A stretch of 64,000 bases of DNA from contig JAVBWA010000019.1 of NCBI GenBank assembly GCA_036677685.1, forward strand, positions 1-64,000. Reading direction: 5' to 3'. Below, piece after piece: positions 50,602 to 58,829 of the stretch (position 1 is its first letter; each line of letters begins with the position of its first letter). A model generated the notes under the pieces. That model had not been told where the DNA came from. It worked only from the letters and a program-made list of their open reading frames with translations, and searched no databases. This stretch comes from JAQUBU01 sp036677685. GTDB lineage: Bacteria > Bacillota > Syntrophomonadia > Syntrophomonadales > Syntrophomonadaceae. Made by a program: the position numbers and the translations under genes.

Positions 50602-50613
50602 AGGGCTAAAGAA

Positions 50614-50850
50614 TTAGCCCTCCCTCATTATCTCAACTACTACTCTCTTCCCTTCCTTGGCTGCCGTGGCTTTGGTTATGGTGCGAATTGATTTAGCAAT
50701 TTTACCTTGTTTACCGATAACTTTGCCCATATCATCCGCTGCTACTCTTAATTCCAAAATGATGGATCTGTCACCTTCAACTTCTCTTACTTCAACCTCA
50801 TCAGGGCTGTCAACCAGGGACTTGGCAATAAATTCAACCAGTTCTTTCAC
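50614..50850 (-). CDS. khpA: KH-domain RNA-binding protein (YlqC/KhpA)
   Basis: 78 residues with the KH core DDMGKVIGKQGKIAKSIRTI and the typical ELVEFIAKSLVDSPDEV start. A small RNA-binding protein encoded between rpsP and rimM in most Firmicutes. GTG start with a GGGGG-type site. It acts with KhpB on RNA in other bacteria. Confidence 0.95.
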   Translation of the reverse strand: MKELVEFIAKSLVDSPDEVEVREVEGDRSIILELRVAADDMGKVIGKQGKIAKSIRTITKATAAKEGKRVVVEIMREG

Positions 50851-50875
50851 TTGTTTCCCCCCCTGCTGGTCCTAA

Positions 50876-51142
50876 TTACTTGCGAGTTTCAGCAAAGCGT
50901 GCCATAACTCCCTGTTTTTGCAAAAGGGATTTGGCGGTATCCGTAGGTTTAGCTCCATCAGCCAACCACTTGAGGGCCTTTTCTTCATCAATCTTTATGG
51001 TTGCCGGATTGGTTGCCGGATCATAATAGCCAATTTCCTCGATGAATCTTCCATCCCTGGGGGATCTGGCATCTGCTACTACCAACCGGTAAAAAGCGTT
51101 CTTTTTGGCTCCCATTCTCTTAAGTCTGATTTTTGTTGCCAC
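50876..51142 (-). CDS. rpsP: 30S ribosomal protein S16
   Basis: 88 residues, with IRLKRMGAKKNAFYRLVVADARSPRDG (in part), IEEIGYYDP and KWLADGAKPTDT. A GGAGGTGATTAC site precedes the ATG. 26 bp upstream of the KH gene. Confidence 0.98.
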   Translation of the reverse strand: MATKIRLKRMGAKKNAFYRLVVADARSPRDGRFIEEIGYYDPATNPATIKIDEEKALKWLADGAKPTDTAKSLLQKQGVMARFAETRK

Positions 51143-51193
51143 GTAATCACCTCCTTATAAAATTCCATATATTAATAAATTTATGGTTTGGGG

Positions 51194-52537
51194 TTAAAAC
51201 GGAAACTTCATGGGAGGCAAGCCTTTTTTCCCTTTCTTGCCCGCCATATCCGCAAATTGTTTCATAAGTTTCCGCGACTCTTCAAATTGCTTTAATAAGC
51301 GGTTTACTTCCTGCACCCGGGTTCCGCTGCCCTTGGCAATGCGTTTTTTCCGGCTGCCGTTTAAGATGGTGGTATCTCTTCTCTCAGCCAGGGTCATTGA
51401 TTTTATAATGGCCTCAATCCGAAGTATTTCCTTCTCATCAAAATCGCCCTTTAAGCTTTTCATCTGCTTGCCCATCCCGGGAATCATACCCAGCAAATCT
51501 TCCAAGGGACCCATTTTTCTAACTTGCTGCATCTGCTCCAAAAAATCCTCCAGGGTAAATTCCTGTTTGCGTATTTTCTGTTCCATTTCCCGGGCTTTCT
51601 TTTGGTCGATGTTGGCCTGGGCTTTCTCAACCAGACTGAGTATATCACCCATACCCAGAATTCGGGATGCCATACGATCAGGATAAAAAGGCTCCAAGGC
51701 ATCAAGTTTCTCACCCATACCTACAAACTTGATGGGACAGCCTGTAACTGCTTTAACGGAAAGAGCGGCACCGCCACGGGTATCGCCATCCAGCTTGGTA
51801 AGAATTACCCCAGTCAGACTCAATTGCTGGTTAAAAGACTCCGCAACGTTAACGGCATCCTGCCCGGTCATGGCATCAACCACCAGCAATATCTCATCCG
51901 GGCTAAGCACGTTTTTGATCTGCTTCAATTCATCCATCAGTTCTTCATTTACATGCAAGCGGCCAGCCGTATCCAGAATTATAATATCGCGATTATGGCT
52001 GCGCGCGAATTCCAGAGAAGCCTTGGCAATATCCACCGGATTGTTCTGCCCCATCGAAAATACGGGGATTCCTACCTGTTCACCTAATACCTGCAGCTGT
52101 TTAATAGCTGCAGGACGATAGATATCCCCCGCCACCAGCAAGGGTCTTCTCCCCTGTTTAATCAGGTTTCTGCCCAGTTTAGCCACCGAAGTGGTTTTGC
52201 CGGCACCCTGCAGGCCCACTGCCATATAAATAGTAGGGGGTTTTGATGATACGCTAAGCTTGCTTTCCGCTCCGCCCATTAAATCGGTCATTTCATCATG
52301 AACAATTTTGATAATCTGCTGCCCGGGAGTCAGACTTTGCAGAACCTCCTGCCCGACTGCCCGTAAACGAACCCGTTCCACAAAATCCTTGACTACTTTA
52401 AAGTTAACGTCCGCTTCCAATAAAGCCAGGCGAACTTCGCGCATAGCCAGTTTTACATCGTCTTCACTTATTTTGCCTTTACCGCGCAGCTTTTTAAATA
52501 TATCCTGAAGTCGGTCTGAAAGGCCTTCGAAAGCCAC
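51194..52537 (-). CDS. ffh: Signal recognition particle protein Ffh
   Basis: 447 residues: N domain, G domain (GLQGAGKTTSVAKLG, ILDTAGRL, TKLDGDTRGGAALS) and Met-rich M domain ending in a KKGKKGLPPMKFPF tail, with RIAKGSGTRVQEVNRLLKQF binding 4.5S RNA. It targets membrane proteins. AGGAGGCG precedes the ATG. Copy 5 of the R1 repeat lies directly before that site. Confidence 0.98.
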   Translation of the reverse strand: MAFEGLSDRLQDIFKKLRGKGKISEDDVKLAMREVRLALLEADVNFKVVKDFVERVRLRAVGQEVLQSLTPGQQIIKIVHDEMTDLMGGAESKLSVSSKPPTIYMAVGLQGAGKTTSVAKLGRNLIKQGRRPLLVAGDIYRPAAIKQLQVLGEQVGIPVFSMGQNNPVDIAKASLEFARSHNRDIIILDTAGRLHVNEELMDELKQIKNVLSPDEILLVVDAMTGQDAVNVAESFNQQLSLTGVILTKLDGDTRGGAALSVKAVTGCPIKFVGMGEKLDALEPFYPDRMASRILGMGDILSLVEKAQANIDQKKAREMEQKIRKQEFTLEDFLEQMQQVRKMGPLEDLLGMIPGMGKQMKSLKGDFDEKEILRIEAIIKSMTLAERRDTTILNGSRKKRIAKGSGTRVQEVNRLLKQFEESRKLMKQFADMAGKKGKKGLPPMKFPF

Positions 52538-52555
52538 GAAATTTCGCCTCCTTTT

Positions 52556-52634
52556 TAAGCAACGAAAGAAACTGCGGAGCCATTTCCACTTTCCGCCGCA
52601 ACAGAGCGGGGATTGTAAGCAGCCGCCTCGTTAC
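52556..52634 (+). repeat. Dispersed multi-hairpin repeat, family R1, copy 5 (short)
   Basis: Fills the ylxM-ffh gap. The first hairpin is altered (GAAACTGCGGAGCCATTTC), and the end CCTCGTTA covers the ylxM stop codon (TAA read on the minus strand). Confidence 0.8.
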
Positions 52635-52975
52635 AGCGAATTGCTAATTCTCCTTAGAATACCGGCAGCCTTATTAATAGTATCGCTTGTGATGCTTCCT
52701 TCAGTATTTAACAATACATATACTTCCTCTATTTCCTGGCGGGTATTTAGAAAACGCTGCAGCAGTCCCAAACGATTTTCATATTCCTGCAGAGAATTTT
52801 CCGCCCTTTTTATCAAATCATGAACCGCCTGCCGGCTAATTTTCATATGATCGGCAATCTCGGAAAGCGACCAGTCATTTTCGTAGTGCAGAATTAAAAC
52901 GTTCTGCTGCTTCTCGGTTAGCAACGGTCCATAAAAATCCTTAAGCATAACTACATGTTCAATTCTCTCCAGCAT
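52631..52975 (-). CDS. ylxM: YlxM/p13-like SRP-associated HTH protein
   Basis: 114 residues with a sigma-70 region-4-like HTH (LLTEKQQNVLILHYENDWSLSEIADHMKISRQAVHDLIKRAE, seen in part) and a helical C-terminus. YlxM is encoded just upstream of ffh in Firmicutes and modulates SRP. It is the first gene of the operon. Confidence 0.94.
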   Translation of the reverse strand: MLERIEHVVMLKDFYGPLLTEKQQNVLILHYENDWSLSEIADHMKISRQAVHDLIKRAENSLQEYENRLGLLQRFLNTRQEIEEVYVLLNTEGSITSDTINKAAGILRRISNSL

Positions 52976-53016
52976 CGGCTCTTCTCCCTGTAAAGGTCAA
53001 ATACTTTACAGAATTA

Positions 53017-53046
53017 TATTAAAGTTCTTGAGCATTAAAGTCAAGT
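53017..53046 (-). promoter_or_regulatory. Sigma-A promoter of the ylxM-ffh-rpsP operon
   Basis: Minus strand: a TTGA-type -35, a spacer of about 16-17 bp and TAATAT as -10, about 40 bp upstream of the ylxM ATG. An AT-rich region precedes it. Confidence 0.6.
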
Positions 53047-53098
53047 AAATGAGATATTAATTTTTTGCTTAATCACAAATAATAATCTACAATGTTAT

Positions 53099-53280
53099 TT
53101 AAGCATCGGAAGAAACTACGGAGCAGTTTCTTCACAATTTAATCATTCCCGAAATCAATATAAGTGGTCCCCGTAGGGGGCAACACACCGCTGCAAGGAG
53201 GCAGAGGACACATTTAAATTAATCCTTTGCTTTACTCAAGGCATAAAACATAATGAAAGAATTCTTTCGGAATTCGCCTC
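53099..53280 (+). repeat. Dispersed multi-hairpin repeat, family R1, copy 6
   Basis: First of two tandem copies in the 535-bp ylxM-degV gap. It has GAAACTACGGAGCAGTTTC and GTCCCCGTAGGGGGC, but the ATTCCCGAAGGGAAT hairpin is shortened to ATTCCCGAA. It also carries the TTGCTTTACTCAAGGCA internal segment. Confidence 0.88.
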
Positions 53281-53488
53281 GTTTAAGCACCGGAAGAAAC
53301 TGCGGAGCAGTTTCAACACACCGCTGCAAGGAGGCGGAGGACACATTTAAGTTAACCCTTTTGCTTCATGCCAGGCAAAACATAATGAAAGATTTCTTTC
53401 AGAATTCGCCTCGTTATAACCCGCCGCCTGGTTTGTTAATAGGAAACGACTGTTTTAAAAAGCGGGGATATATTTTCGCCTCGTTAGA
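53281..53488 (+). repeat. Dispersed multi-hairpin repeat, family R1, copy 7
   Basis: Second tandem copy, with the perfect GAAACTGC-GGA-GCAGTTTC hairpin, lacking the middle ATTCCC and CCCC hairpins but carrying the full tail (AACCCGCCGCC...CGCCTCGTTAG). It ends about 20 bp before the degV start and must lie in or next to its promoter region. Confidence 0.88.
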
Positions 53489-53511
53489 TTTTTTAGGAGT
53501 TGAGTTAATAA

Positions 53512-54357
53512 GTGGAAGAGAAGATAGCTTTACTTTGTGACAGTATGTGTGACCTGCCCTCCGATTTTACTAAAAATTATGATATTAAAGTCGTATCCGC
53601 ACGGGTTATTTATCCCCATGAAGAATATGCGGATCGGGTCGATATTCAACCTTACGAGGTATATGATCGTATGCCCGGCGAAATTCCCACCACTGCAATG
53701 CCCCCCATCCAAGAAATCAGAGATACTCTGGAAGCCATTCGGCGGGATGGTTTTACCCATGTGCTGGCAGTCCATATCTCAACTGGTCTTTCGAGCACTG
53801 CGCATGTGGTGGAGATGGCCGCCAAAGAATTCAGCGATATGATTATTGAAGTAATCGACACCCGCACCCTCTCCATGGGCACCGGTTGGATGGTCCTGGA
53901 AGCAGCCCGTAACATAGCCAGTGGTTGGAGTTTCCAACGAATTATTGATGATTTAAAAAAAATACAATCCAAAATTCATGTTTATTATGTTATTGAAACC
54001 CTGGAGTACCTGCGCAAAGGCGGAAGGATAGGTCTGGTTGCCAGTATGCTGGGGAATTTTATGAATCTTAAGCCGATTATCTCCGTAAACCCCGAGGGAA
54101 AATACTTCACGTATTGCAAAGCCAAAGGCCGCCGTAAATCGCTTGAAAAACTGCTCCAAATAGTTGAAGAAGCGGTTCAGGATAAAGCGATCAACCTGGC
54201 CGTGGTTCATGGCGGAGCCCTCAAAGAGTGTGAGGCTATGGTGGAAAAGGTTCGCCATCTTCCAAATATCAAGGAAATAATCTCCACCGATATAAGCCCG
54301 GTTCTGGGCGTTCACACCGGTCCTGGTCTGCTGGGAGTATGCGTTTACGAAGTTTAA
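53512..54357 (+). CDS. DegV family fatty-acid-binding protein
   Basis: 281 residues. DegV motifs: LLCDSMCDLP, PTTAMPP, VHISTGLSSTAH, VIDTRTLSMGTGW, LEYLRKGGRIG and SPVLGVHTGPGLLG. DegV/FakB proteins bind a fatty acid; FakB presents it to the FakA kinase for phosphorylation. No fakA is in view. GTG start, GGAG about 10 bp upstream. In an organism living on fatty acids it may help to sort exogenous acyl chains (inference). Confidence 0.93.
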   Translation: MEEKIALLCDSMCDLPSDFTKNYDIKVVSARVIYPHEEYADRVDIQPYEVYDRMPGEIPTTAMPPIQEIRDTLEAIRRDGFTHVLAVHISTGLSSTAHVVEMAAKEFSDMIIEVIDTRTLSMGTGWMVLEAARNIASGWSFQRIIDDLKKIQSKIHVYYVIETLEYLRKGGRIGLVASMLGNFMNLKPIISVNPEGKYFTYCKAKGRRKSLEKLLQIVEEAVQDKAINLAVVHGGALKECEAMVEKVRHLPNIKEIISTDISPVLGVHTGPGLLGVCVYEV

Positions 54358-54403
54358 TACGAAAAATGAGGCGTCAGGGGTAAGAGATAAAATAAATATA
54401 TGT

Positions 54404-54447
54404 AAAAAAAGAGCCGGATTACAGGAACAATCGGGCTCTTTTTTTAT
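54404..54447 (+). terminator. Bidirectional terminator after degV
   Basis: AAAAAAAGAGCCGGATT and AATCGGGCTCTTTTTTT form a stem flanked by A and T runs, so it can act on both strands. Confidence 0.88.
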
Positions 54448-54478
54448 TGTAAATTTTTTACAATTTGCTATAATGATT

Positions 54479-54547
54479 TAAGCACCGGAAGAAACTGCGG
54501 AGCAGTTTCAACACACGCTGCAACGAGGCAGCGCCTCGCTATATTAC
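54479..54547 (+). repeat. Dispersed multi-hairpin repeat, family R1, copy 8 (short)
   Basis: GAAACTGC-GGA-GCAGTTTC followed by CGCTGCAACGAGGCAGCGCCTCGCTATA. It ends 20 bp before the start of the secreted-protein gene. Confidence 0.85.
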
Positions 54548-54566
54548 AGCAAATTGGAGTGGTACT

Positions 54567-55112
54567 ATGACCGGGCGATTCTTTATCTGCTTGCTCCTTG
54601 TCGTGTTTGGTATCTTTAGCTATACTCCGGCCTTGGCCGAAGAAATCAGCCTGCAAGCCGAGGGCGTAAAACCATCACTCAAATGGTCTGACGAGGAAAA
54701 CCAGGCATTTATCTCCATGGTTAAGAGCTTTAAATTATACGAATCTTTGCTGGGCGATGTCTATGAGTATGGAGAATACCGTATTGCCGTTCACGGCAAA
54801 AGTCTTCAGGAGGCTGTGGATTATCTGGATACGGGTTTTGAACCTGAACTGACCGACTCTATAATAGAAGCCTACCTGCAGAGGGTCCCTGAAATTCAAA
54901 AGATGTCGGTTATTCCCTGCGATGGCATCCCTACGCTAAGCGATAAAGATAAAGAGGCCCTAAGCTGCTCTCAGCCTGACGAAAACACTATTATATTTCA
55001 ACGCTGTTATGAAGACTGTTATAGCCAAGGCGACTGCTACCTGTTTGCCGTCACCCTGAACCATAGCACCAAGGGCTGGAGAATCAAAGAGCTGAGCCTG
55101 GAAGAGCAATAA
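54567..55112 (+). CDS. Secreted protein of unknown function
   Basis: 181 residues with a signal peptide (hydrophobic FFICLLLVVFGIFSYTP, cleavage after ALA at about 24). I do not recognise the mature domain. It contains five Cys, all in the C-terminal half (PCDGIP, LSCSQP, RCYEDC, GDCYLF), and an acidic C-terminus. There is no lipobox, so it is probably released or wall-associated. It is transcribed from a region filled by an R1 repeat; a TGGAGTGG lies just upstream of the ATG. Confidence 0.75.
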   Translation: MTGRFFICLLLVVFGIFSYTPALAEEISLQAEGVKPSLKWSDEENQAFISMVKSFKLYESLLGDVYEYGEYRIAVHGKSLQEAVDYLDTGFEPELTDSIIEAYLQRVPEIQKMSVIPCDGIPTLSDKDKEALSCSQPDENTIIFQRCYEDCYSQGDCYLFAVTLNHSTKGWRIKELSLEEQ

Positions 55113-55183
55113 ACAAACCCTTGTATAAGCTTCCCTTGAACAATTAACCTCGTCAAAGCAGCAGGCACCAGTTAAAAAGCATA

Positions 55184-55215
55184 CAAAAAAGGCTTCCTTA
55201 AGATGTAAGGAAGCC
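55184..55215 (-). terminator. Terminator of the tRNA cluster
   Basis: Minus strand: 10-bp stem GGCTTCCTTA/TAAGGAAGCC with a 5-nt loop, followed by six T, 12 bp after tRNA-Val. Confidence 0.9.
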
Positions 55216-55226
55216 CTGTTTTCTTA

Positions 55227-55302
<76 letters not shown>

Positions 55303-55305
55303 GAA

Positions 55306-55381
55306 TGGTGACCCCTGGGGGACTCGAACCCCCGTTACCGCCGTGAAAGGGCGGTGTCTTAGACCGCTTGACCAAGGGGCC
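55306..55381 (-). tRNA. tRNA-Glu (anticodon TTC)
   Basis: 76 nt including CCA. Acceptor GGCCCCT/AGGGGTC, anticodon loop CTTTCAC, T-arm GGTTCGAGTCC. Only 3 nt from tRNA-Val, so the two are cotranscribed. Confidence 0.96.
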
Positions 55382-55482
55382 TTAGTGGAAGTCGAAAGCC
55401 GATTTAGAATATAAATGTTAACTGACTAACAACTTCGTTAGGAAGCCGGGGTTCTAATATCTCCGACTTCTGACTTCTAAGA

Positions 55483-55558
55483 TGGTGGGCCTACCAGGAC
55501 TCGAACCTGGGACCAACCGGTTATGAGCCGGTAGCTCTACCAACTGAGCTATAGGCCC
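55483..55558 (-). tRNA. tRNA with CAT anticodon, probably elongator tRNA-Met
   Basis: 76 nt including CCA; acceptor GGGCCTA/TAGGCCC, anticodon stem CCGG-CTCATAA-CCGG. The paired first base pair of the acceptor stem excludes initiator tRNA. tRNA-Ile2 (lysidine-modified CAT) cannot be fully excluded. Confidence 0.9.
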
Positions 55559-55585
55559 GGAATACTCTGAAACCCCGCAAGAGTT

Positions 55586-55614
55586 AGTATATAAAAAATA
55601 TACCTAAAGGTCAA
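55586..55614 (-). promoter_or_regulatory. Promoter of the tRNA-Met/Glu/Val transcript
   Basis: Minus strand: TTGACC, 17-bp spacer, TATACT, ending 28 bp before the tRNA-Met 5' end. Confidence 0.82.
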
Positions 55615-55686
55615 GAGAAAAAACCTGATTACTGCGAGAATTTCTTTAAAATAAACCCCGGCTCGCGCCGTTCTGATAGTGCAACT

Positions 55687-55718
55687 AAAAAGCGGTAACT
55701 TTTTGAGGGTTACCGCTT
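55687..55718 (-). terminator. Terminator after tRNA-Asn
   Basis: Minus strand: 10-bp stem AAGCGGTAAC/GTTACCGCTT followed by TTTTTAG, 10 bp after the tRNA-Asn CCA. Confidence 0.88.
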
Positions 55719-55727
55719 ATGTTTTCA

Positions 55728-55802
55728 TGGCTCCCCGAGTAGGATTCGAACCTACAACCCTCCGGTTAACAGCCGGATGCTCTACCGTTGAGCTATCGAG
55801 GA
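55728..55802 (-). tRNA. tRNA-Asn (anticodon GTT)
   Basis: 75 nt including CCA. Acceptor TCCTCGA with CGGGGAG, anticodon loop CTGTTAA, T-arm GGTTCGAATCC. It has its own promoter and terminator. Confidence 0.95.
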
Positions 55803-55821
55803 AAATGCCCCAACGAAAAAT

Positions 55822-55850
55822 ATTATATAGCGATACATCATAACTGTCAA
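55822..55850 (-). promoter_or_regulatory. Consensus sigma-A promoter of tRNA-Asn
   Basis: Minus strand: perfect TTGACA (55845-55850), 17-bp spacer, perfect TATAAT (55822-55827), 20 bp before the tRNA 5' end. Confidence 0.93.
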
Positions 55851-55883
55851 TATGCTAAATGATTATCTTTTCCTAAAATGCCC

Positions 55884-56960
55884 TTACTCGATGTAATCCT
55901 TCAACTTTTTGCTGCGCGAAGGATGCCGGAGTTTGCGCAGAGCCTTGGCTTCGATCTGACGTATTCTCTCCCGGGTTACGCCAAATTCCTGTCCCACTTC
56001 TTCCAGAGTCCGGGGACGTCCGTCATCCAGACCGAATCTCAGCCTTAATACCTTTTCTTCGCGGTCGGTAAGGGTGTTGAGAATTCCATCCAGATGCTCA
56101 CGAAGCAGCACAAATGAAGCAGATTCCTCTGGAGATTCAGCATCTTCATCGGTAATAAAATCTCCCAGATGACTGTCATCTTCTTCCCCTATCGGAGTTT
56201 CCAGAGAAACTGGTTCTTGAGCTACTTTCATTATTTCAATTACCCGCTCTACGGGAATCTCCATTTCCTCGGCAACTTCAGCCGGCAATGGTTCTCTTCC
56301 CAGAGTTTGAAGCAAGCTTCTCTGCACCCGGGACAGCTTATTGATGGTTTCAACCATGTGCACCGGAATTCTAATCGTCCGGGCCTGGTCGGCAATAGCC
56401 CGGGTAATAGCCTGCCTGATCCACCAAGTGGCATAAGTGCTGAATTTAAAGCCTTTGCGATAATCGAACTTTTCTACAGCTTTCATCAAGCCCAGGTTCC
56501 CTTCCTGAATCAGATCCAGGAATAGCATACCCCGACCTACATAACGTTTGGCAATACTAACTACCAAACGAAGGTTGGCCTCAACCAACTGCCTTTTGGC
56601 TTCTTCCTCACCCTGTTCGATTCTTAGGGCCAGATCAATTTCCTGCGCTGCGGTCAGCAACGGTACCCGGCCAATTTCTTTTAGGTACATCCGGACCGGA
56701 TCATCTATTTCAATCCCATCTGGAATAACTACTTCCTCAACTTCGATGCTTTCATGTTCCGGATCTTCATCGGCTTCATGATCGTTTCCGACAGCTATAC
56801 CGAGTGTCTGAAGGTGTTCAAATATATCTTCTATTTGATCGGCTTCCAGATTAAAGCCCTGCAAATCATCGATTATTTCTTCATAGCTTAAAACTCTTTT
56901 TTTCTTGCCTTTTTCAGCTAAAACACCAACTGCTTCTGCTAGTTTTCTGTCCAGTTTCAT
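55884..56960 (-). CDS. rpoD: Primary sigma factor RpoD (SigA)
   Basis: 358 residues, the short Gram-positive form. Region 1.2 DPVRMYLKEIGRVPLLTA, region 2 YVGRGMLFLDLIQEGNLGLMKAVEKFDY and YATWWIRQAITRAIADQ, region 4 LEEVGQEFGVTRERIRQIEAKAL. It directs housekeeping transcription. It overlaps dnaG by 4 bp (the classical dnaG-rpoD pair). Confidence 0.98.
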   Translation of the reverse strand: MKLDRKLAEAVGVLAEKGKKKRVLSYEEIIDDLQGFNLEADQIEDIFEHLQTLGIAVGNDHEADEDPEHESIEVEEVVIPDGIEIDDPVRMYLKEIGRVPLLTAAQEIDLALRIEQGEEEAKRQLVEANLRLVVSIAKRYVGRGMLFLDLIQEGNLGLMKAVEKFDYRKGFKFSTYATWWIRQAITRAIADQARTIRIPVHMVETINKLSRVQRSLLQTLGREPLPAEVAEEMEIPVERVIEIMKVAQEPVSLETPIGEEDDSHLGDFITDEDAESPEESASFVLLREHLDGILNTLTDREEKVLRLRFGLDDGRPRTLEEVGQEFGVTRERIRQIEAKALRKLRHPSRSKKLKDYIE

Positions 56961-58741
56961 CTTTTCCCCCCTTCCCGGGTTTGATTCAAGAATTGGTCCA
57001 AATTAATGATAAATCTCAGTAAGGAATTAAAATTGCCTTCTTGTTCCAAGTTATTCAAATCGGAATAAATCCTCTGCCATTGCAATTTACGTTTTAATGC
57101 TTTTACTTTCCGTATAAATTCCTCTAATTCAATAGTCTCTATTTTAATCTCATCTTCAACTAAAAACATGATCCTGGCCAGGGTTGGACCCAATCCTTGC
57201 TCGGCTGCAGCCAACCCGAGTTTGTTCAAATAATCCGTCTCTGAGCCTTGCAGAAGTTTGTCATAGGTATTAGCCAGAGTCCGGTAATCCCGATTAGCAA
57301 AGAAATCCAAACCAATAGTGCTTTTGATTCTATTAAATACTTCCCGGTGACTTAGCATAGCAGCTAAAATTCTATCCTGCACACCATAATTGCCGTATTT
57401 AATATTATCCCTGGTTATTTTGCTATTATTCCTTTTTATCCCTGTTTTATACTTATCCTGGTTATTAAGCTCACGATTAATCAGATTTTCTTCAATCATC
57501 AGCTTTTTGGCCAGGTATTTTACATAATAATCTTTTTCCAATTCATTGTTTAATTGCCCAATATCATCTTTTACCAGGTTTATGGTTCTGATTTTTGCTT
57601 CAAGATTCAGCATTTTCTGTTCCTGGAGGTAGCGGTTAATTTTATATTCAATATCACTTAGCTTATTATTCTGTATATAATATAGAAATTCCTCTTTTCC
57701 GCACAATTCCAAATACTCATCAGGGTCTTTTGCACCCGGGAGAGTAACTACCGATACCTTAAGTCCTTCCCCTGCCAATATTTCAATAGCCCTTAAGGTT
57801 TCCCGCTGCCCGGCTTCATCACTGTCATAAATCATGGTGACTTTTTCAGTATAGCGGCGCAAAAGCATGGCCTGTTCCCGGGTCAGGGCGGTACCCAGAG
57901 AAGCCACCACATGTTTTATGCCAGCTTGTTGTAATTTCAAGCAGTCCATATAACCTTCAACAATGATGGCTTCATTCTGCAGACGAACAGCCTCTCGAGC
58001 TTGAAATAAACCATAAAGATTATTACGTTTGGAAAAAATTTCGGTTTCAGGAGTATTTAAATACTTAGGCAGGCTGTCATCCAGAACCCGTCCCCCGAAA
58101 CCGATTATATCTCCATTATACTGGTAAATCGGAAATATAATGCGCTTGCGAAAAAGGTCATAAAATCGCTGCTGTTTATCGCTGCGCTTAATTAAACCTG
58201 ATAGTTTCAAATGCTCCTGGGAAAAGCCCTTTTGCAACAGATACTCCTCCAGGACATTCCATTTATCCAGAGCCCATCCCAACTGATACTTGCTAATGGT
58301 GGCCTCAGTCAATCCCCGTTTGATTAAATATTCATGAGCCAATCCACCGCTTGAACTACTTAGCGTTTTAAAATAAAACTCGGCTGCTGCCTTATTGACT
58401 TCAAAAATCCTTTTTCTATGGTCAATTTTCTTTTTATTGACTGACTTGACAATTTCTATTCCCGCTTTGGCTGCCAGCATTTCAACTGTTTCTTTAAAGT
58501 CGGTACCGTCCCGCTTCATCACAAAGCTAAACATATCACCGCCGGCATGACAGCCGAAACAGTAAAACATATTTTTATCCGGAGTTACACTGAATGATCC
58601 GGTTTTCTCCTCATGAAAAGGGCATAATCCCCAGTAGCGGTTCCCTTTTCGGTTTAGTTTTACGGTTTCAGAAACTATGTCAACTATATCCAAGCGGGAT
58701 TGGATATCCATAAGCAATTTATCATCATAAAAAGCTGTCAT
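56957..58741 (-). CDS. dnaG: DNA primase DnaG
   Basis: 594 residues from the ATG at 58741 (AGGTG six bases upstream; a GTG three codons earlier is the alternative). CHC2 zinc-binding motif (CPFHEEKTGSF, FYCFGCHAGGD at about 37-65), TOPRIM catalytic motifs (IIVEGYMDCLKLQQAG, YDSDEAGQ), and a C-terminal helicase-binding region. It makes RNA primers at the replication fork. Confidence 0.97.
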   Translation of the reverse strand: MTAFYDDKLLMDIQSRLDIVDIVSETVKLNRKGNRYWGLCPFHEEKTGSFSVTPDKNMFYCFGCHAGGDMFSFVMKRDGTDFKETVEMLAAKAGIEIVKSVNKKKIDHRKRIFEVNKAAAEFYFKTLSSSSGGLAHEYLIKRGLTEATISKYQLGWALDKWNVLEEYLLQKGFSQEHLKLSGLIKRSDKQQRFYDLFRKRIIFPIYQYNGDIIGFGGRVLDDSLPKYLNTPETEIFSKRNNLYGLFQAREAVRLQNEAIIVEGYMDCLKLQQAGIKHVVASLGTALTREQAMLLRRYTEKVTMIYDSDEAGQRETLRAIEILAGEGLKVSVVTLPGAKDPDEYLELCGKEEFLYYIQNNKLSDIEYKINRYLQEQKMLNLEAKIRTINLVKDDIGQLNNELEKDYYVKYLAKKLMIEENLINRELNNQDKYKTGIKRNNSKITRDNIKYGNYGVQDRILAAMLSHREVFNRIKSTIGLDFFANRDYRTLANTYDKLLQGSETDYLNKLGLAAAEQGLGPTLARIMFLVEDEIKIETIELEEFIRKVKALKRKLQWQRIYSDLNNLEQEGNFNSLLRFIINLDQFLNQTREGGKR

Positions 58742-58829
58742 AGTCTTCACCTACTATTCTATGTTTATAATTAAAATCCTTCTAAATATTCGAAATTTGT
58801 CATTTTGGCATTTATAATTATCTCTCGTA

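Noticed and set aside
53253..53540. 95-codon plus-strand frame in the ylxM-degV gap
   Set aside because: It is composed of the tandem R1 repeats and runs into degV in another frame.
55483..55558. Initiator tRNA-fMet
   Set aside because: The acceptor stem begins with a normal G-C pair and the anticodon stem lacks the three consecutive G-C pairs of initiators, so it is elongator Met or possibly Ile2.
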